A stretch of 64,000 nt of DNA from Pseudonocardiaceae bacterium (GTDB taxonomy: Bacteria; Actinomycetota; Actinomycetes; Mycobacteriales; Pseudonocardiaceae): assembly GCA_009379815.1 (NCBI GenBank), contig WHSY01000010.1, positions 1 through 64,000 of the forward strand. The letters are read 5' to 3'. Shown here piece after piece: positions 34,037 through 42,134 of this stretch. The notes beneath the pieces were generated by a model. The model saw only the letters and a program-made list of their open reading frames with translations. It was not told the DNA's origin and searched no databases. The translations under genes were made by a program, and so were the position numbers. Numbering within the stretch: position 1 is the stretch's first letter; each line of letters starts with the position of its first letter.

Positions 34037-36025
34037 ATGAGCGACGACAGCGCCCCCCGCATGCTCTGGCAGCCCGACGCCGACGACGTCGACCGGTCGC
34101 GCATCGCCGCGTTCCGGGAGTGGCTGCGCACCACGCGGGACGTGCAGGTCGACGACTACGACTCGCTGTGGCGCTGGTCGGTGACCGACCTGGAGGGCTT
34201 CTGGGGCGCGTTCGTGCAGTTCGCCGGGGTCCGGTTCCACTCGCCGCCGCAGCAGGTGCTCGCCGACGCGTCGATGCCCGGCGCGTCCTGGTTTCCCGGT
34301 GCGTCGCTGAACTACGCGGAGCAGGCACTGGTCCCGGCGCCCGGCAAGGGCGACGCCGACATCGCGCTGATCTTCCGCCGCGAGGACGGCGCGCGCTCGG
34401 AGCTGACCTACGGTTCGTTGCGCTCGCAGGTGGCCGCGGCGCGGGCGGGGCTGGCTTCCCTGGGGGTGTCGCGCGGCGACCGGGTGGTGGCGTTGGCGCC
34501 GAACTGCCCGGAGACGCTGGTGGCGTTCCTCGCGGCCGCGAGCCTCGGCGCGATCTGGTCGTCGTGCTCGCCGGACTTCGGCGCGCGCGCGATCGCCGAC
34601 CGCTTCGTGCAGATCGAGCCGACCGTACTGCTGGCGGTCGACGACTACGTCTACGGCGGCAAGACCTACGACATCCGGTCCACAGTGGACTCGCTACGCG
34701 CCGAGATGCCCTCGCTGCGCGCCACCGTGGCCTTCGGCCCTGTGAGTGGCGATGCGAGCTATGACTCGCATCGCCACTCACGACCGGTGCGCTGGGAGAA
34801 CCTGCTCGACGAGCACGCCGATGCGCCGCTGGAGTTCGACGCGGTGGACTTCGACCACCCGCTGTGGGTGCTCTACTCCTCGGGCACCACCGGACTGCCC
34901 AAGGGCATCGTGCAGGGGCACGGCGGCATCGTCGTCGAGCATCTCAAGGCGCTGCTGCTGCAGTCCGACCTCGGGCCCGGTGACCGGTTCTTCTGGTTCA
35001 CCACCACCGGCTGGATGATGTGGAACTACGTCATCTCGGGTCTGCTGGTGGGGACGACGATCGTGCTCTACGACGGCAACCCGGCGCATCCCGACCTGGG
35101 TGCGCTGTGGCGGATGGCCGCCGAGGAGGGCGTCACATACTTCGGGACGTCCGCGCCGTTTATCCAGTCCTGCCTCAAGGAGGGGTTGCGGCCGGGCACG
35201 GACTACGACCTGTCGGCGTTGCGGGCGCTCGGGTCGACCGGGGCACCGCTGTCGCCCGAGGGGTTCCGGTGGATCGCAGCCGAGATCGGTGCGGACGTGC
35301 AGATCTGCTCGGTGTCCGGCGGGACGGACCTGTGCGCCGCCTTCGTCGCGGCGGCGCCGGACGTCCCGGTCTGGGAGGGCGAGATCTCCTGCCGGGCGCT
35401 GGGCGCGGCCGTCGTCGCGCTCGACGAGTCCGGCAACGAGTGCCGCGACGAGGTCGGCGAGCTGGTGATCACGCAGCCGATGCCGTCGATGCCGGTGTAC
35501 TTCTGGAACGACCCGGACGGCTCGCGGCTGCGCGAAGCCTACTTCGACACCTACCCGGGACGCTGGCGCCACGGCGACTGGATCCGGATCACCCCGCGCG
35601 GGTCGTGCGTGATCTACGGCCGGTCGGACTCGACGCTCAACCGCGGCGGCGTGCGAATGGGCACCTCGGAGTTCTACCGCGTCGTCGAGGCCTTCGACGA
35701 GGTGCTCGACTCGCTGGTCATCGACACCTCGGACGCTCGCACGGAGGAGGGCGAGCTGCTCTGCTTCCTGGTGCTCGCGCCCGGGACGTCGCTGGCTGAC
35801 CTCGAGCCGTCGCTGCGGTCGGCGCTGCGCGCGCAGCTGTCACCGCGCCACGTCCCCAACCGGTTCGTGGTGGTCGACGACGTGCCGCGGACGCTGAACG
35901 GCAAGAAATGCGAGGTCCCGGTCAAGAAGATCCTTGCAGGGGCGGATCCCGAGCGCGCCGTCAGCGCCGACGCCCTGCGCAACCCCGACGCGCTGGCGCC
36001 GTTCCTGGCGCTGCGCGCCCTGTGA
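34037..36025 (+). CDS. Acetoacetyl-CoA synthetase
   Basis: The 662-residue ANL-family enzyme has VLYSSGTTGLPKGIVQGHGG (P-loop, about residues 278-297), FTTTGWMMWNYVISGL, ICSVSGGTDLCAAF and the C-terminal catalytic lysine in LNGKKCEVPVKKIL. Length and GWMMWNY fit acetoacetate-CoA ligase (AacS) of ketone-body and polyhydroxybutyrate metabolism. Residues about 236-248 (VSGDASYDSHRHS) are encoded by repeat A inserted in frame in a loop before the ATP-binding core. The stop codon is supplied by another copy of repeat A. Confidence 0.92.
   Translation: MSDDSAPRMLWQPDADDVDRSRIAAFREWLRTTRDVQVDDYDSLWRWSVTDLEGFWGAFVQFAGVRFHSPPQQVLADASMPGASWFPGASLNYAEQALVPAPGKGDADIALIFRREDGARSELTYGSLRSQVAAARAGLASLGVSRGDRVVALAPNCPETLVAFLAAASLGAIWSSCSPDFGARAIADRFVQIEPTVLLAVDDYVYGGKTYDIRSTVDSLRAEMPSLRATVAFGPVSGDASYDSHRHSRPVRWENLLDEHADAPLEFDAVDFDHPLWVLYSSGTTGLPKGIVQGHGGIVVEHLKALLLQSDLGPGDRFFWFTTTGWMMWNYVISGLLVGTTIVLYDGNPAHPDLGALWRMAAEEGVTYFGTSAPFIQSCLKEGLRPGTDYDLSALRALGSTGAPLSPEGFRWIAAEIGADVQICSVSGGTDLCAAFVAAAPDVPVWEGEISCRALGAAVVALDESGNECRDEVGELVITQPMPSMPVYFWNDPDGSRLREAYFDTYPGRWRHGDWIRITPRGSCVIYGRSDSTLNRGGVRMGTSEFYRVVEAFDEVLDSLVIDTSDARTEEGELLCFLVLAPGTSLADLEPSLRSALRAQLSPRHVPNRFVVVDDVPRTLNGKKCEVPVKKILAGADPERAVSADALRNPDALAPFLALRAL
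34742..34781. repeat. Palindromic repeat A, copy 2 (inside acetoacetyl-CoA synthetase)
   Basis: A perfect 17-bp stem with a 6-nt loop: arms start GTGAGTGGCGATGCGAG and close with its complement. It is translated in the same frame as copy 1, giving VSGD...DSHRHS. Confidence 0.93.
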
Positions 36026-36071
36026 GTGGCGATGGGACTGAAGACGAGCTATGACTCGTATCGCCACTCAC
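36022..36071. repeat. Palindromic repeat A, copy 3 (provides a stop codon)
   Basis: Arms GTGAGTGGCGAT (36022-36033) and ATCGCCACTCAC (36060-36071) are identical to copies 1 and 2; the 26-nt interior differs in length but keeps CGAGCTATGACTCG. The TGA within GTGAGTGG is the stop codon of acetoacetyl-CoA synthetase. Confidence 0.9.
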
Positions 36072-36086
36072 GACCTGTCCACAGGT

Positions 36087-36491
36087 TCAGGCGCCTCGGT
36101 AGGTGCCGAAGCTCCAGAGGTTGCCCTCGGGGTCGCGCACGGTGAACCCCCGCGAGCCGTAGTCCTCGTCGCGCAGCCCGCGCACGACCTCGGCGCCGGC
36201 CTCGGTGGCCCGCTTGAACAGCTCGTCCGGGTGGTCGGTGACCACGTACATCGAGTTGGTGCCGGGCGTGTTGTGTCCCGCGAACTCGCCCTTGCCGTCG
36301 CCGTGGCTGCCGATCATGACGATGCCGCCCTCGGGCCAGCGCACTTCGGCGTGCACGATCTCGTCCTCGCCCTCACCGGGCACGACGATGGTCTCGACGA
36401 AGCCGAAGGCCTCGACGAGGAAGCGGATGGTGGCCGGCGCGTCGGTGCACAGCAGTCCCGGCCACACGCTGGGTGCTGGAGTGTCTGCCAT
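36087..36491 (-). CDS. VOC/glyoxalase-family protein
   Basis: ATG 36491 gives 134 residues (MADTPAPSVWPGLLCTDAPA); upstream frame extension overlaps the regulator and is not coding. The beta-alpha-beta repeats with FLVEAFGFVETIVVPG, VHAEVRWPEGGIVMIG and FTVRDPEGNLWSFGTY match the VOC superfamily, including a metal-site Glu/His pattern. It begins 5 nt after the AraC regulator stop, so both are one operon. It may be a resistance or dioxygenase-type protein; substrate unknown. Confidence 0.88.
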   Translation of the reverse strand: MADTPAPSVWPGLLCTDAPATIRFLVEAFGFVETIVVPGEGEDEIVHAEVRWPEGGIVMIGSHGDGKGEFAGHNTPGTNSMYVVTDHPDELFKRATEAGAEVVRGLRDEDYGSRGFTVRDPEGNLWSFGTYRGA

Positions 36492-36496
36492 GCCGA

Positions 36497-37339
36497 TCAG
36501 TGTTGCGGCAGGGAGAGCTCGGCGTCTTGGACGGATGGGAGCTCCTCGGCCAGCCAGGTCGTCGGCGAGCAGCCGGCGAGCTCGCGCCACTCACGGGTGA
36601 GGTGGGCCTGGTCGTAGTAGCCGCAGCGGACGGCGAGCTCGGCCAGGCCGGGCGCTTCCGGCGCCCGCAGCATGCGGTGCGCGGTCTCGAACCGCATCAC
36701 CCGCGCGGCCGCCTTCGGGGTCAGGCCGTACTCGCGCCGGAAGCGCTCACCGAGATGGCGCCGGCTCCAGCCGACCTCAGCTGCGAGGCCCCCGATGCCG
36801 ACCGCGCCACGGCTGTCGGCGAGCCGCCGCCAGGCCCAGGCGAGCTCGGGATCGGGCTGCCCGCGGTCGTGCGCGAGCCGCGCCAGCACCCCGTCGAGCT
36901 GCAGGAATCGATCGGTCCACGTCGTCGCCGTTCGCACCCGCTCGACGAGCTCACCGGCGACCGCTCCCAGCAGGGTGTCGAGATCGACGACGGTGGCGGC
37001 GAGCTCCCCGGCGGGCAGCCCCAGCAGCGCCCGCGCTCCGAGCGGGGTGAGCGCGAGTTGGATGCCGTGCTGGTAGCCGTCGTGGCTGATCAGCGCCGGG
37101 GTCGAGTGCAATCCGCCGACGAGCGTGGCGAACGAGCTCGGGGGCTGGCCCGGGTCCGGTAGCCCGACGAGGTCGACCGTGCCGCCGAGGGTGACGATGA
37201 ACGTGAGGTGACGGGAGGGGAGGCCACGGTGCACGCCCGGGTCGGCGCCCTCGACGCGGTAACCGGTATAGCTGGCGACCAGCGGGCGCAGCGGTGGCCG
37301 CGGTGTCGCCACCACGCTCTCCACCAGCGGCTCGCCCAC
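36497..37339 (-). CDS. AraC-family transcriptional regulator
   Basis: The start is set at GTG 37339, though GTG 37324 and the open frame to 37387 are alternatives. About 280 residues: an N-terminal sensing domain (SRHLTFIVTLGGTVDL), then two helix-turn-helix segments IGGLAAEVGWSRRHLGERF and LAELAVRCGYYDQAHLTREW at the C-terminus. It is directly upstream of a VOC protein and likely controls it. The inducer is unknown. Confidence 0.85.
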   Translation of the reverse strand: MGEPLVESVVATPRPPLRPLVASYTGYRVEGADPGVHRGLPSRHLTFIVTLGGTVDLVGLPDPGQPPSSFATLVGGLHSTPALISHDGYQHGIQLALTPLGARALLGLPAGELAATVVDLDTLLGAVAGELVERVRTATTWTDRFLQLDGVLARLAHDRGQPDPELAWAWRRLADSRGAVGIGGLAAEVGWSRRHLGERFRREYGLTPKAAARVMRFETAHRMLRAPEAPGLAELAVRCGYYDQAHLTREWRELAGCSPTTWLAEELPSVQDAELSLPQH

Positions 37340-37445
37340 AGGTTCAGAGTAGGGCGAAGTGCGTGCGCGCGGTGCCCGCGAACCCACTTTGCCCGACCCG
37401 CGCCAGGCTGTGTACCCTCACCACCTGGCGGCCACAAGGGCCCCG

Positions 37446-37537
37446 GGAGGCTTCGCCTAGTCTGGTCTATGGCGCCGCACTGCTAATGCGGTTGGGGCTC
37501 ACACCCCTCCCGGGTTCAAATCCCGGAGCCTCCGCCA
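37446..37537 (+). tRNA. tRNA-Ser (anticodon GCU)
   Basis: GGAGGCT at 37446-37452 pairs with AGCCTCC at the 3' end; the anticodon stem CCGCA/TGCGG flanks the loop CTGCTAA with GCT at 37482-37484; the T arm is CCGGGTTCAAATCCCGG. The 92-nt length includes the class II variable arm of serine tRNAs and an encoded CCA. Confidence 0.95.
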
Positions 37538-37572
37538 CCGGTCGAGTGCAACTCGGCCGACAACTGAAACAT

Positions 37573-37645
37573 GCGCCCGTAGCTCAACGGATAGAGCATC
37601 TGACTACGGATCAGAAGGTTTGGGGTTCGAATCCCTACGGGCGCG
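37573..37645 (+). tRNA. tRNA-Arg (anticodon ACG)
   Basis: GCGCCCG (37573-37579) pairs with CGGGCGC (37638-37644). The anticodon stem TCTGA/TCAGA flanks CTACGGA with ACG at 37606-37608, and the T arm is GGGGTTCGAATCCC. The CCA is not encoded. An integrase gene starts 115 nt downstream, so the 3' half is the likely integration target. Confidence 0.95.
37621..37645 (+). other. Probable attachment site (attL) within tRNA-Arg
   Basis: The 3' end of tRNA-Arg, including the T arm and acceptor strand, is the usual attB core for actinobacterial tyrosine integrases of this type, and the integrase follows directly. The matching right-end copy was not found in the window, so the exact core is not defined. 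Confidence 0.55.
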
Positions 37646-37760
37646 CTTTGTACGAACCGCCGCCGACCAGCAGCTTTGTCCCGCAGACAGATCGATCGGA
37701 CTGGGTTTTGGGCGATCTTGATCCACGAACCGATCCACAGGGCGTGCTAGCTTGCGCCTC

Positions 37761-39071
37761 GTGGCTACCGGCACCGAGGCCTCAGAGCCTCGTAGGCGAG
37801 GCACGCTCCGGCGGATGCGCCGCGGGCGCTTCCAGGTGCGGGTGTCGGCGGGCAAGGATCCGTCGACGGGAGAGCGGATCGTGCTCGTCGACAGCGTCCC
37901 GATAGAGAAGCCTGGCAACGAGCGTTCCGAGCGCGCTGCGATGAAGGAGGCTGAGAAGCTCCGGACCCTGATGCTCGCCGAAGCAGACTCGCTCCGGGTG
38001 GCTCGGACGAAGTCCACGGTTGGGGCACTCCTCGACCGCTGGCTACCACAGCACGAGGTCGACCCGACCACGCGGATGAACTACGAGTCCCAGATCCGCA
38101 ACTACATCAAGCCGAATCTCGGTGACGTTCCGCTGGTCTTGCTCGTGCGCGACGCATCGGAGCGGTTGGAGACTTTCTACGCGCGGCTGCGGCGGTGTCG
38201 CGATCTCTGCTCAGGAAAGCCGTTCGTAGAAGTGCACTCGGACGAGGGTCCGCACGACTGCGACAAGGCTGGTTGCCGCCGCCACGTGTGCAAGCCGTAC
38301 GCTGCCTCGAGCGTGCGCCAGATCCACGCGATTCTCAGCGGGTCCTTGAGTGCCGCGGTGCGCTGGGGCTGGATCGCCTACAACCCGATGCCAGGTGTGA
38401 AGCCGCCCGGGAAGAAGCGACCCCAGCCGCGACCACCCAGTCCGCAGCAAATGGCGCGCATCGCGGAAGCGGCATGGGCTGAGTCGAGCGAGTGGGGATT
38501 GTACGTTTGGTTGTCCGCGATCACGGGCGCGCGTCGAGGCGAGGTCACCGCTCTGCAATGGGACGACGTCGACCTAACCACTGGCGTGTTGCGGCTCGAT
38601 GCGAACTACGTACGGACCGCCGATGGCATGATCCTCAAGGACACTAAGACTCACCAGATGCGTCGGGTGTCGATCGACGCGCCGACAGTGGAGCTGCTGC
38701 GTAAGCACAATGAGGACTGCCAGGACCAGCTGGCTGTCCTCGGTCTCCCGTTGAGGGACGACCATTGGATCTTCTCCGCCCGGCCTGATCTCAGCAAACC
38801 GCGGGATCCGGGAGCGATCACGCGCCGCTACAGTCGACTCGCCGCAAGACTTGCCATCGACACTCAGCTTAAGCAGCTACGGCATTACTCGGCGACCGAG
38901 CTGCTCACCGCTGGGGTTGACCTGCGCACCGTCGCCGGGCGACTTGGCCATGGCGACGGGACCACCACGTTGCGCCATTATGCGGCTTGGGTAGGCGCTG
39001 CTGACCAGGAAGCTGCTAGGAGGATCGGTGACAGCATGCCGTCATTGCCCGTGCGGGGCGAGGCAACCTGA
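37761..39071 (+). CDS. Tyrosine recombinase/integrase
   Basis: GTG 37761 is preferred to TTG 37752. The 436-residue protein has an N-terminal arm-binding region, a SAM-like core-binding domain with a Cys/His-rich insert (CSGKPFVEVHSDEGPHDCDK and CRRHVCKPY), and a catalytic domain with TGARRGEVTALQW (Arg I), LRHYSATELLTAGVDLRTV (box II) and LGHGDGTTTLRHYAAW (nucleophile Tyr). It matches actinomycete integrative-element integrases that use tRNA genes. It marks the left end of the element next to tRNA-Arg. Confidence 0.95.
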   Translation: MATGTEASEPRRRGTLRRMRRGRFQVRVSAGKDPSTGERIVLVDSVPIEKPGNERSERAAMKEAEKLRTLMLAEADSLRVARTKSTVGALLDRWLPQHEVDPTTRMNYESQIRNYIKPNLGDVPLVLLVRDASERLETFYARLRRCRDLCSGKPFVEVHSDEGPHDCDKAGCRRHVCKPYAASSVRQIHAILSGSLSAAVRWGWIAYNPMPGVKPPGKKRPQPRPPSPQQMARIAEAAWAESSEWGLYVWLSAITGARRGEVTALQWDDVDLTTGVLRLDANYVRTADGMILKDTKTHQMRRVSIDAPTVELLRKHNEDCQDQLAVLGLPLRDDHWIFSARPDLSKPRDPGAITRRYSRLAARLAIDTQLKQLRHYSATELLTAGVDLRTVAGRLGHGDGTTTLRHYAAWVGAADQEAARRIGDSMPSLPVRGEAT

Positions 39072-39133
39072 CGCGACCGGAGGGAGCGGGGCCCGACCCG
39101 CGCCGTCCGGGCCCCGCTCTAGGTCCGCGATTG

Positions 39134-39520
39134 TCAGCAGTTGATGAGTTCGGGTCGCTGATTGAGCAGTTGCGCCTGTGGGGAGACGAATGCGTCGTAG
39201 GCGTCCCGCGCTTCCGGCGTGAATAGTCCGACGTGGCAGCAGTTCTGGAAGGCCAGTCGCACACCGTAGCGTTGTTCAACGGCGTTCCTCATTGCATCGC
39301 TCGCAACGAGTCGAAGCAGCTGGCCTTGAGCTTCGTCGTCAGGCGGCACCTGCTGGTTGCCGGCAAAATCTCCCCCGGAGCTTCGCATCTCGTCGACGAG
39401 ACCGCTGACGACCGACCAGGCGTACGGTAGCGATTCACGAATGCATTCGATGAAATCCTCGTCGGAGACGAGACCTTGCTGGGCCTGCTGTTGAAGGTCC
39501 GGGGAAACGGTCAGAGACAT
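39134..39520 (-). CDS. SCO5389-family protein
   Basis: The 128-residue protein has DEDFIECIRESLPYAWSVVS, PPDDEAQGQLLRLVASDAMR and GVRLAFQNCCHVGLF, the pattern of a small actinobacterial family (SCO5389-like) of unknown function. RBS-like AGGAGG lies just before the ATG. It is convergent with the integrase and probably transcribed away from the GntR gene. Confidence 0.7.
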   Translation of the reverse strand: MSLTVSPDLQQQAQQGLVSDEDFIECIRESLPYAWSVVSGLVDEMRSSGGDFAGNQQVPPDDEAQGQLLRLVASDAMRNAVEQRYGVRLAFQNCCHVGLFTPEARDAYDAFVSPQAQLLNQRPELINC

Positions 39521-39657
39521 ATGCCCTCCTCTGCATTCGACGTTGATTATTCTCCCAACATCGTGCCAGAGTCCGCTGCGAGCGCAATGCTACGCAGGAA
39601 TGCGCATGTAGGAATGGAACTACGGTACGCAGTCGTCAGGCAGCCGGTCGACGACCG

Positions 39658-40410
39658 TCAGACTGAAGACGGTTCGACCGTTGTGACGTACTCAAGATCG
39701 TAGTGGTGTGGATCGAGGAGAAGATCCGCGGTCTCCAGGACCGTCTCACCGTGATGGGTGAAGCGGGTGATGATCACAACGGGAGTGCCCGGCCGTAGGT
39801 GCAACGCCTCAGTCTCTGACGGCCGAGGCATGCGGCAGCGCACCCGCTCGACCACGGCGGTGGGCCGCATGCCGATCGCGGTGAACCGCTCGATCAATCC
39901 GGCGCCCATGTAGGGTCCCTCTTCCGGTCGCTCGATCACCGTGCCCCGTGTGATCGACAGCGGTTCGAACGAGTGCACCAACATCATGGGGTCGTCGTTG
40001 GCGTAGGACACATAGTCTGTACGCATCACGTCTGCGCCGACCTCGCAGCCCAGCCGACGGGCGACCTCAGCCCCGACGCGCTCCGGATAGGTGCGGTGGC
40101 TGTACCTCGGGATGCGCTCGGCCGCGAGGGCTTCCTCGGCGAACGGCGCACCGGGGTCCGACCGGTAGTGCTGGGCAGATCGCCGCACGAGCGGCTGATA
40201 GCGGCGCACGAAGGCGCCGCCCCCTTGCACTCGGTCGATCAATCCCTCGGTCTCAAGGATGTCGAGAGCGTGCCGCACGACGATGCGGGAGGCACCGAAC
40301 AGCTCGCTGAGCCTCTCCTGTGTGGGCAGGCGCTCACCCCAGCCGAGATCCCCGCTGACGATCTGATCGCGCAGCTCCGCCGCGATGTGCTCGTACATGT
40401 GCTCCGCCAC
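39658..40410 (-). CDS. GntR-family regulator with UTRA domain (KorSA-like)
   Basis: GTG 40410 is preferred; the frame opens at TTG 40428. The N-terminal winged helix reads LRDQIVSGDLGWGERLPTQ and LSELFGASRIVVRHALDIL, followed by a UTRA ligand domain (VSYANDDPMMLVHSFEPLS, RPGTPVVIITRFTHHGETV). GntR/UTRA regulators such as KorSA control transfer of actinomycete integrative elements. Four TTGGCATGCCAA-type operators lie in the divergent promoter upstream, so autoregulation and control of the HTH/transfer genes are likely. Confidence 0.88.
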   Translation of the reverse strand: MAEHMYEHIAAELRDQIVSGDLGWGERLPTQERLSELFGASRIVVRHALDILETEGLIDRVQGGGAFVRRYQPLVRRSAQHYRSDPGAPFAEEALAAERIPRYSHRTYPERVGAEVARRLGCEVGADVMRTDYVSYANDDPMMLVHSFEPLSITRGTVIERPEEGPYMGAGLIERFTAIGMRPTAVVERVRCRMPRPSETEALHLRPGTPVVIITRFTHHGETVLETADLLLDPHHYDLEYVTTVEPSSV

Positions 40411-40471
40411 CGCTAAAGGCCCCTTCAAGTCTCGTGCGCCGCCCTGTGATCGCTGCGAACTCTAACGCGGC

Positions 40472-40537
40472 TTGGCATGCCATCGTTGGCAGGCCAATTG
40501 CATAGTTGGCATGCCAGCAGTAGAGTTGCCATGCCAA
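40472..40537. promoter_or_regulatory. Cluster of four GntR operators
   Basis: TTGGCATGCCA (40472-40482), TTGGCAGGCCAA (40486-40497), TTGGCATGCCA (40506-40516) and TTGCCATGCCAA (40526-40537) are near-perfect palindromes. They lie between the GntR gene and the divergent HTH gene. Confidence 0.85.
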
Positions 40538-40602
40538 GTACTCAGGCCCACGCCTGGACTTGGTGGCAAGCAGCCGCAGACGTCAAGTCGAGAGGACACG
40601 AG

Positions 40603-40983
40603 ATGCAGCACCTGCCAGGGCCGGTGGCGAAGCCGGCCTCACCGCCTAGCCAGTCGCCTGCGTCTCGACCTGAGCATCGGCGACCGGTCTTCTACACGGC
40701 GGCCGAGACCTCGGAGATCCTCCGGCTGGACGAGTCCACTCTGTACCGGCACCTCCGCAACGGAACGTTTCCCGGGGTCAAGATCGGCGGGCGTTACGTG
40801 GTCCCGCAGATCGTTCTTGAGCGCCTGATCGCGGACGTGCTCGCTACTGGCCGCTGCCTGGACCTCGGCAAGTGGACAGCCCGGTGGCGCGCCGAGCAGC
40901 ACGCCACCGCCGTGCAGAGGCTCGCTGCGGCTGAAGCGGGGCTCGCGCCTCACATGGCGCCCAAGGGCGGTGGTCCGCGCTGA
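40603..40983 (+). CDS. Helix-turn-helix (AlpA/excisionase-type) DNA-binding protein
   Basis: ATG 40603 has AGAGGA upstream; the frame could extend to 40477 but would run through the operator array. The 126 residues contain FYTAAETSEILRLDESTLYR followed by HLRNGTFPGVKIGGRYVVP, the winged-helix pattern of excisionase/MerR-like HTH_17 proteins. It may direct excision with the integrase or activate the transfer operon that follows. Confidence 0.85.
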   Translation: MQHLPGPVAKPASPPSQSPASRPEHRRPVFYTAAETSEILRLDESTLYRHLRNGTFPGVKIGGRYVVPQIVLERLIADVLATGRCLDLGKWTARWRAEQHATAVQRLAAAEAGLAPHMAPKGGGPR

Positions 40984-41003
40984 CCACGATCAACGACCGA
41001 CCC

Positions 41004-41426
41004 GTGACGGCGCAGCTGGACGGCGCCCTGGACGTGCTGGCGAGCCAGCGCGAGCAGCTGATGGCCGAGGACCCCAGTGTCGCTCGCGCGTCGCAGCTGG
41101 CCCGGGTCTACGAGCTGGAGGCGCGGCTGCGGCAGACGTTGTTCGAGCACGCCCGGACCCGGGTGCAGTGGCGGGCTGCGCTGGCCGCCGAGGCATACGC
41201 GCGGCTATGTGCCCGTCACTGGCGCCGCCGCGCCGAGAACACGCAGCAGCAGCTGCCCACTGGGTTCCTGTTGGTCTGCGACTCCTGCCAGGGCACCTAC
41301 GAGCCGACCGGCGAGGACGTCGGCGCGGGCCGGTCGGGCTGCCCGGATCCGGACTGCGGTGGGTGGACGTTGTGGGCGCAGCTGGCCGAGCCGACCACGG
41401 GTCGCGGTTCCCGGAAGGCCGGGTGA
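41004..41426 (+). CDS. Hypothetical protein with C-terminal zinc-ribbon-like cysteines
   Basis: GTG 41004 gives 140 residues: a helical first half (ASQLARVYELEARLRQTLFE) and a second half with CDSCQGTYEPTG and CPDPDCGGW, spaced like a zinc ribbon. It follows the HTH gene and begins the transfer gene string. No family is recognised. Confidence 0.65.
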   Translation: MTAQLDGALDVLASQREQLMAEDPSVARASQLARVYELEARLRQTLFEHARTRVQWRAALAAEAYARLCARHWRRRAENTQQQLPTGFLLVCDSCQGTYEPTGEDVGAGRSGCPDPDCGGWTLWAQLAEPTTGRGSRKAG

Positions 41427-41432
41427 TCGGCC

Positions 41433-41918
41433 GTGGGCACGATTTTGACCAGCTACGGCGGCGCCGCCGAAGACCATGAGGGCTACGCCGCGCAGGTCCT
41501 CGACGACGGCTCCCTGACCGGCACCCACAGCGCCGAGAACCGCGCCCGGATGGTCGGGGCCGTGGTCGCCTGCGGCTGCGGGTGGGTCGGCACCACCCGG
41601 TACCCGACCCGTGAGGAGTTCGACGAGGCGGCCGAGGCGCTCGCGTTGGCCGAGTGGGAACACGCCCACACCCGCCCATTCCTGGCGGCCGTGCGGCACA
41701 CCGAGTTGCTGCGGCTGCGGGTGCTGCTGCGCCGCGCAGCAACCGTCGCGGGCGAGGTCCGGGACGTGCCGCGCTCGGCGCGGCAGCTGGCCGAGCAGCT
41801 CGACCATGTCACCGAGTTACTGGAGTCCGCCACCGGCCTGGCCCGGCGACTGGCCGAGCAGGCCCACGAGCAAGCCGAGCACGACGACCGCGGTGAGTGG
41901 CCGCGAGGGGAGAGCTGA
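41433..41918 (+). CDS. Hypothetical protein of the mobile element
   Basis: GTG 41433 starts 6 nt after the previous stop. The 161-residue product has CGCGWVGTTRYPTREEFDEA, a Cys-Trp motif recurrent in mobile-element proteins of this group, followed by a long helical tail (ELLRLRVLLRRAATVAGEV). Function unknown. Confidence 0.65.
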   Translation: MGTILTSYGGAAEDHEGYAAQVLDDGSLTGTHSAENRARMVGAVVACGCGWVGTTRYPTREEFDEAAEALALAEWEHAHTRPFLAAVRHTELLRLRVLLRRAATVAGEVRDVPRSARQLAEQLDHVTELLESATGLARRLAEQAHEQAEHDDRGEWPRGES

Positions 41919-41921
41919 GTC

Positions 41922-42134
41922 ATGAACGTCCTCACCGCGTTGATCCTGTTCTCCGGGCTGGCCGCGCTGTTGTGCGCCAAGGCGCGGGCCGCGGGCCCGG
42001 CGTTGTTCTTCGGGGTGGTGGCGGTGGCGTTGCTGACCGCCACCCCGCTCGGCGCGGAGCTGGGTCGGCTGATCGATGAGGTCAGCGACTACGCCGCACG
42101 GACCGCCGCGGAGGCCAACGGCGGTCGGCGATGA
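41922..42134 (+). CDS. Small membrane protein
   Basis: The 70 residues hold two hydrophobic segments (NVLTALILFSGLAALLC, ALFFGVVAVALLTATPLG) and a short charged tail. Its ATG lies 3 nt after the previous stop, and its stop overlaps the next ATG (ATGA). It is in the position of Spd-type spread proteins that accompany conjugative plasmid transfer. Confidence 0.6.
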   Translation: MNVLTALILFSGLAALLCAKARAAGPALFFGVVAVALLTATPLGAELGRLIDEVSDYAARTAAEANGGRR

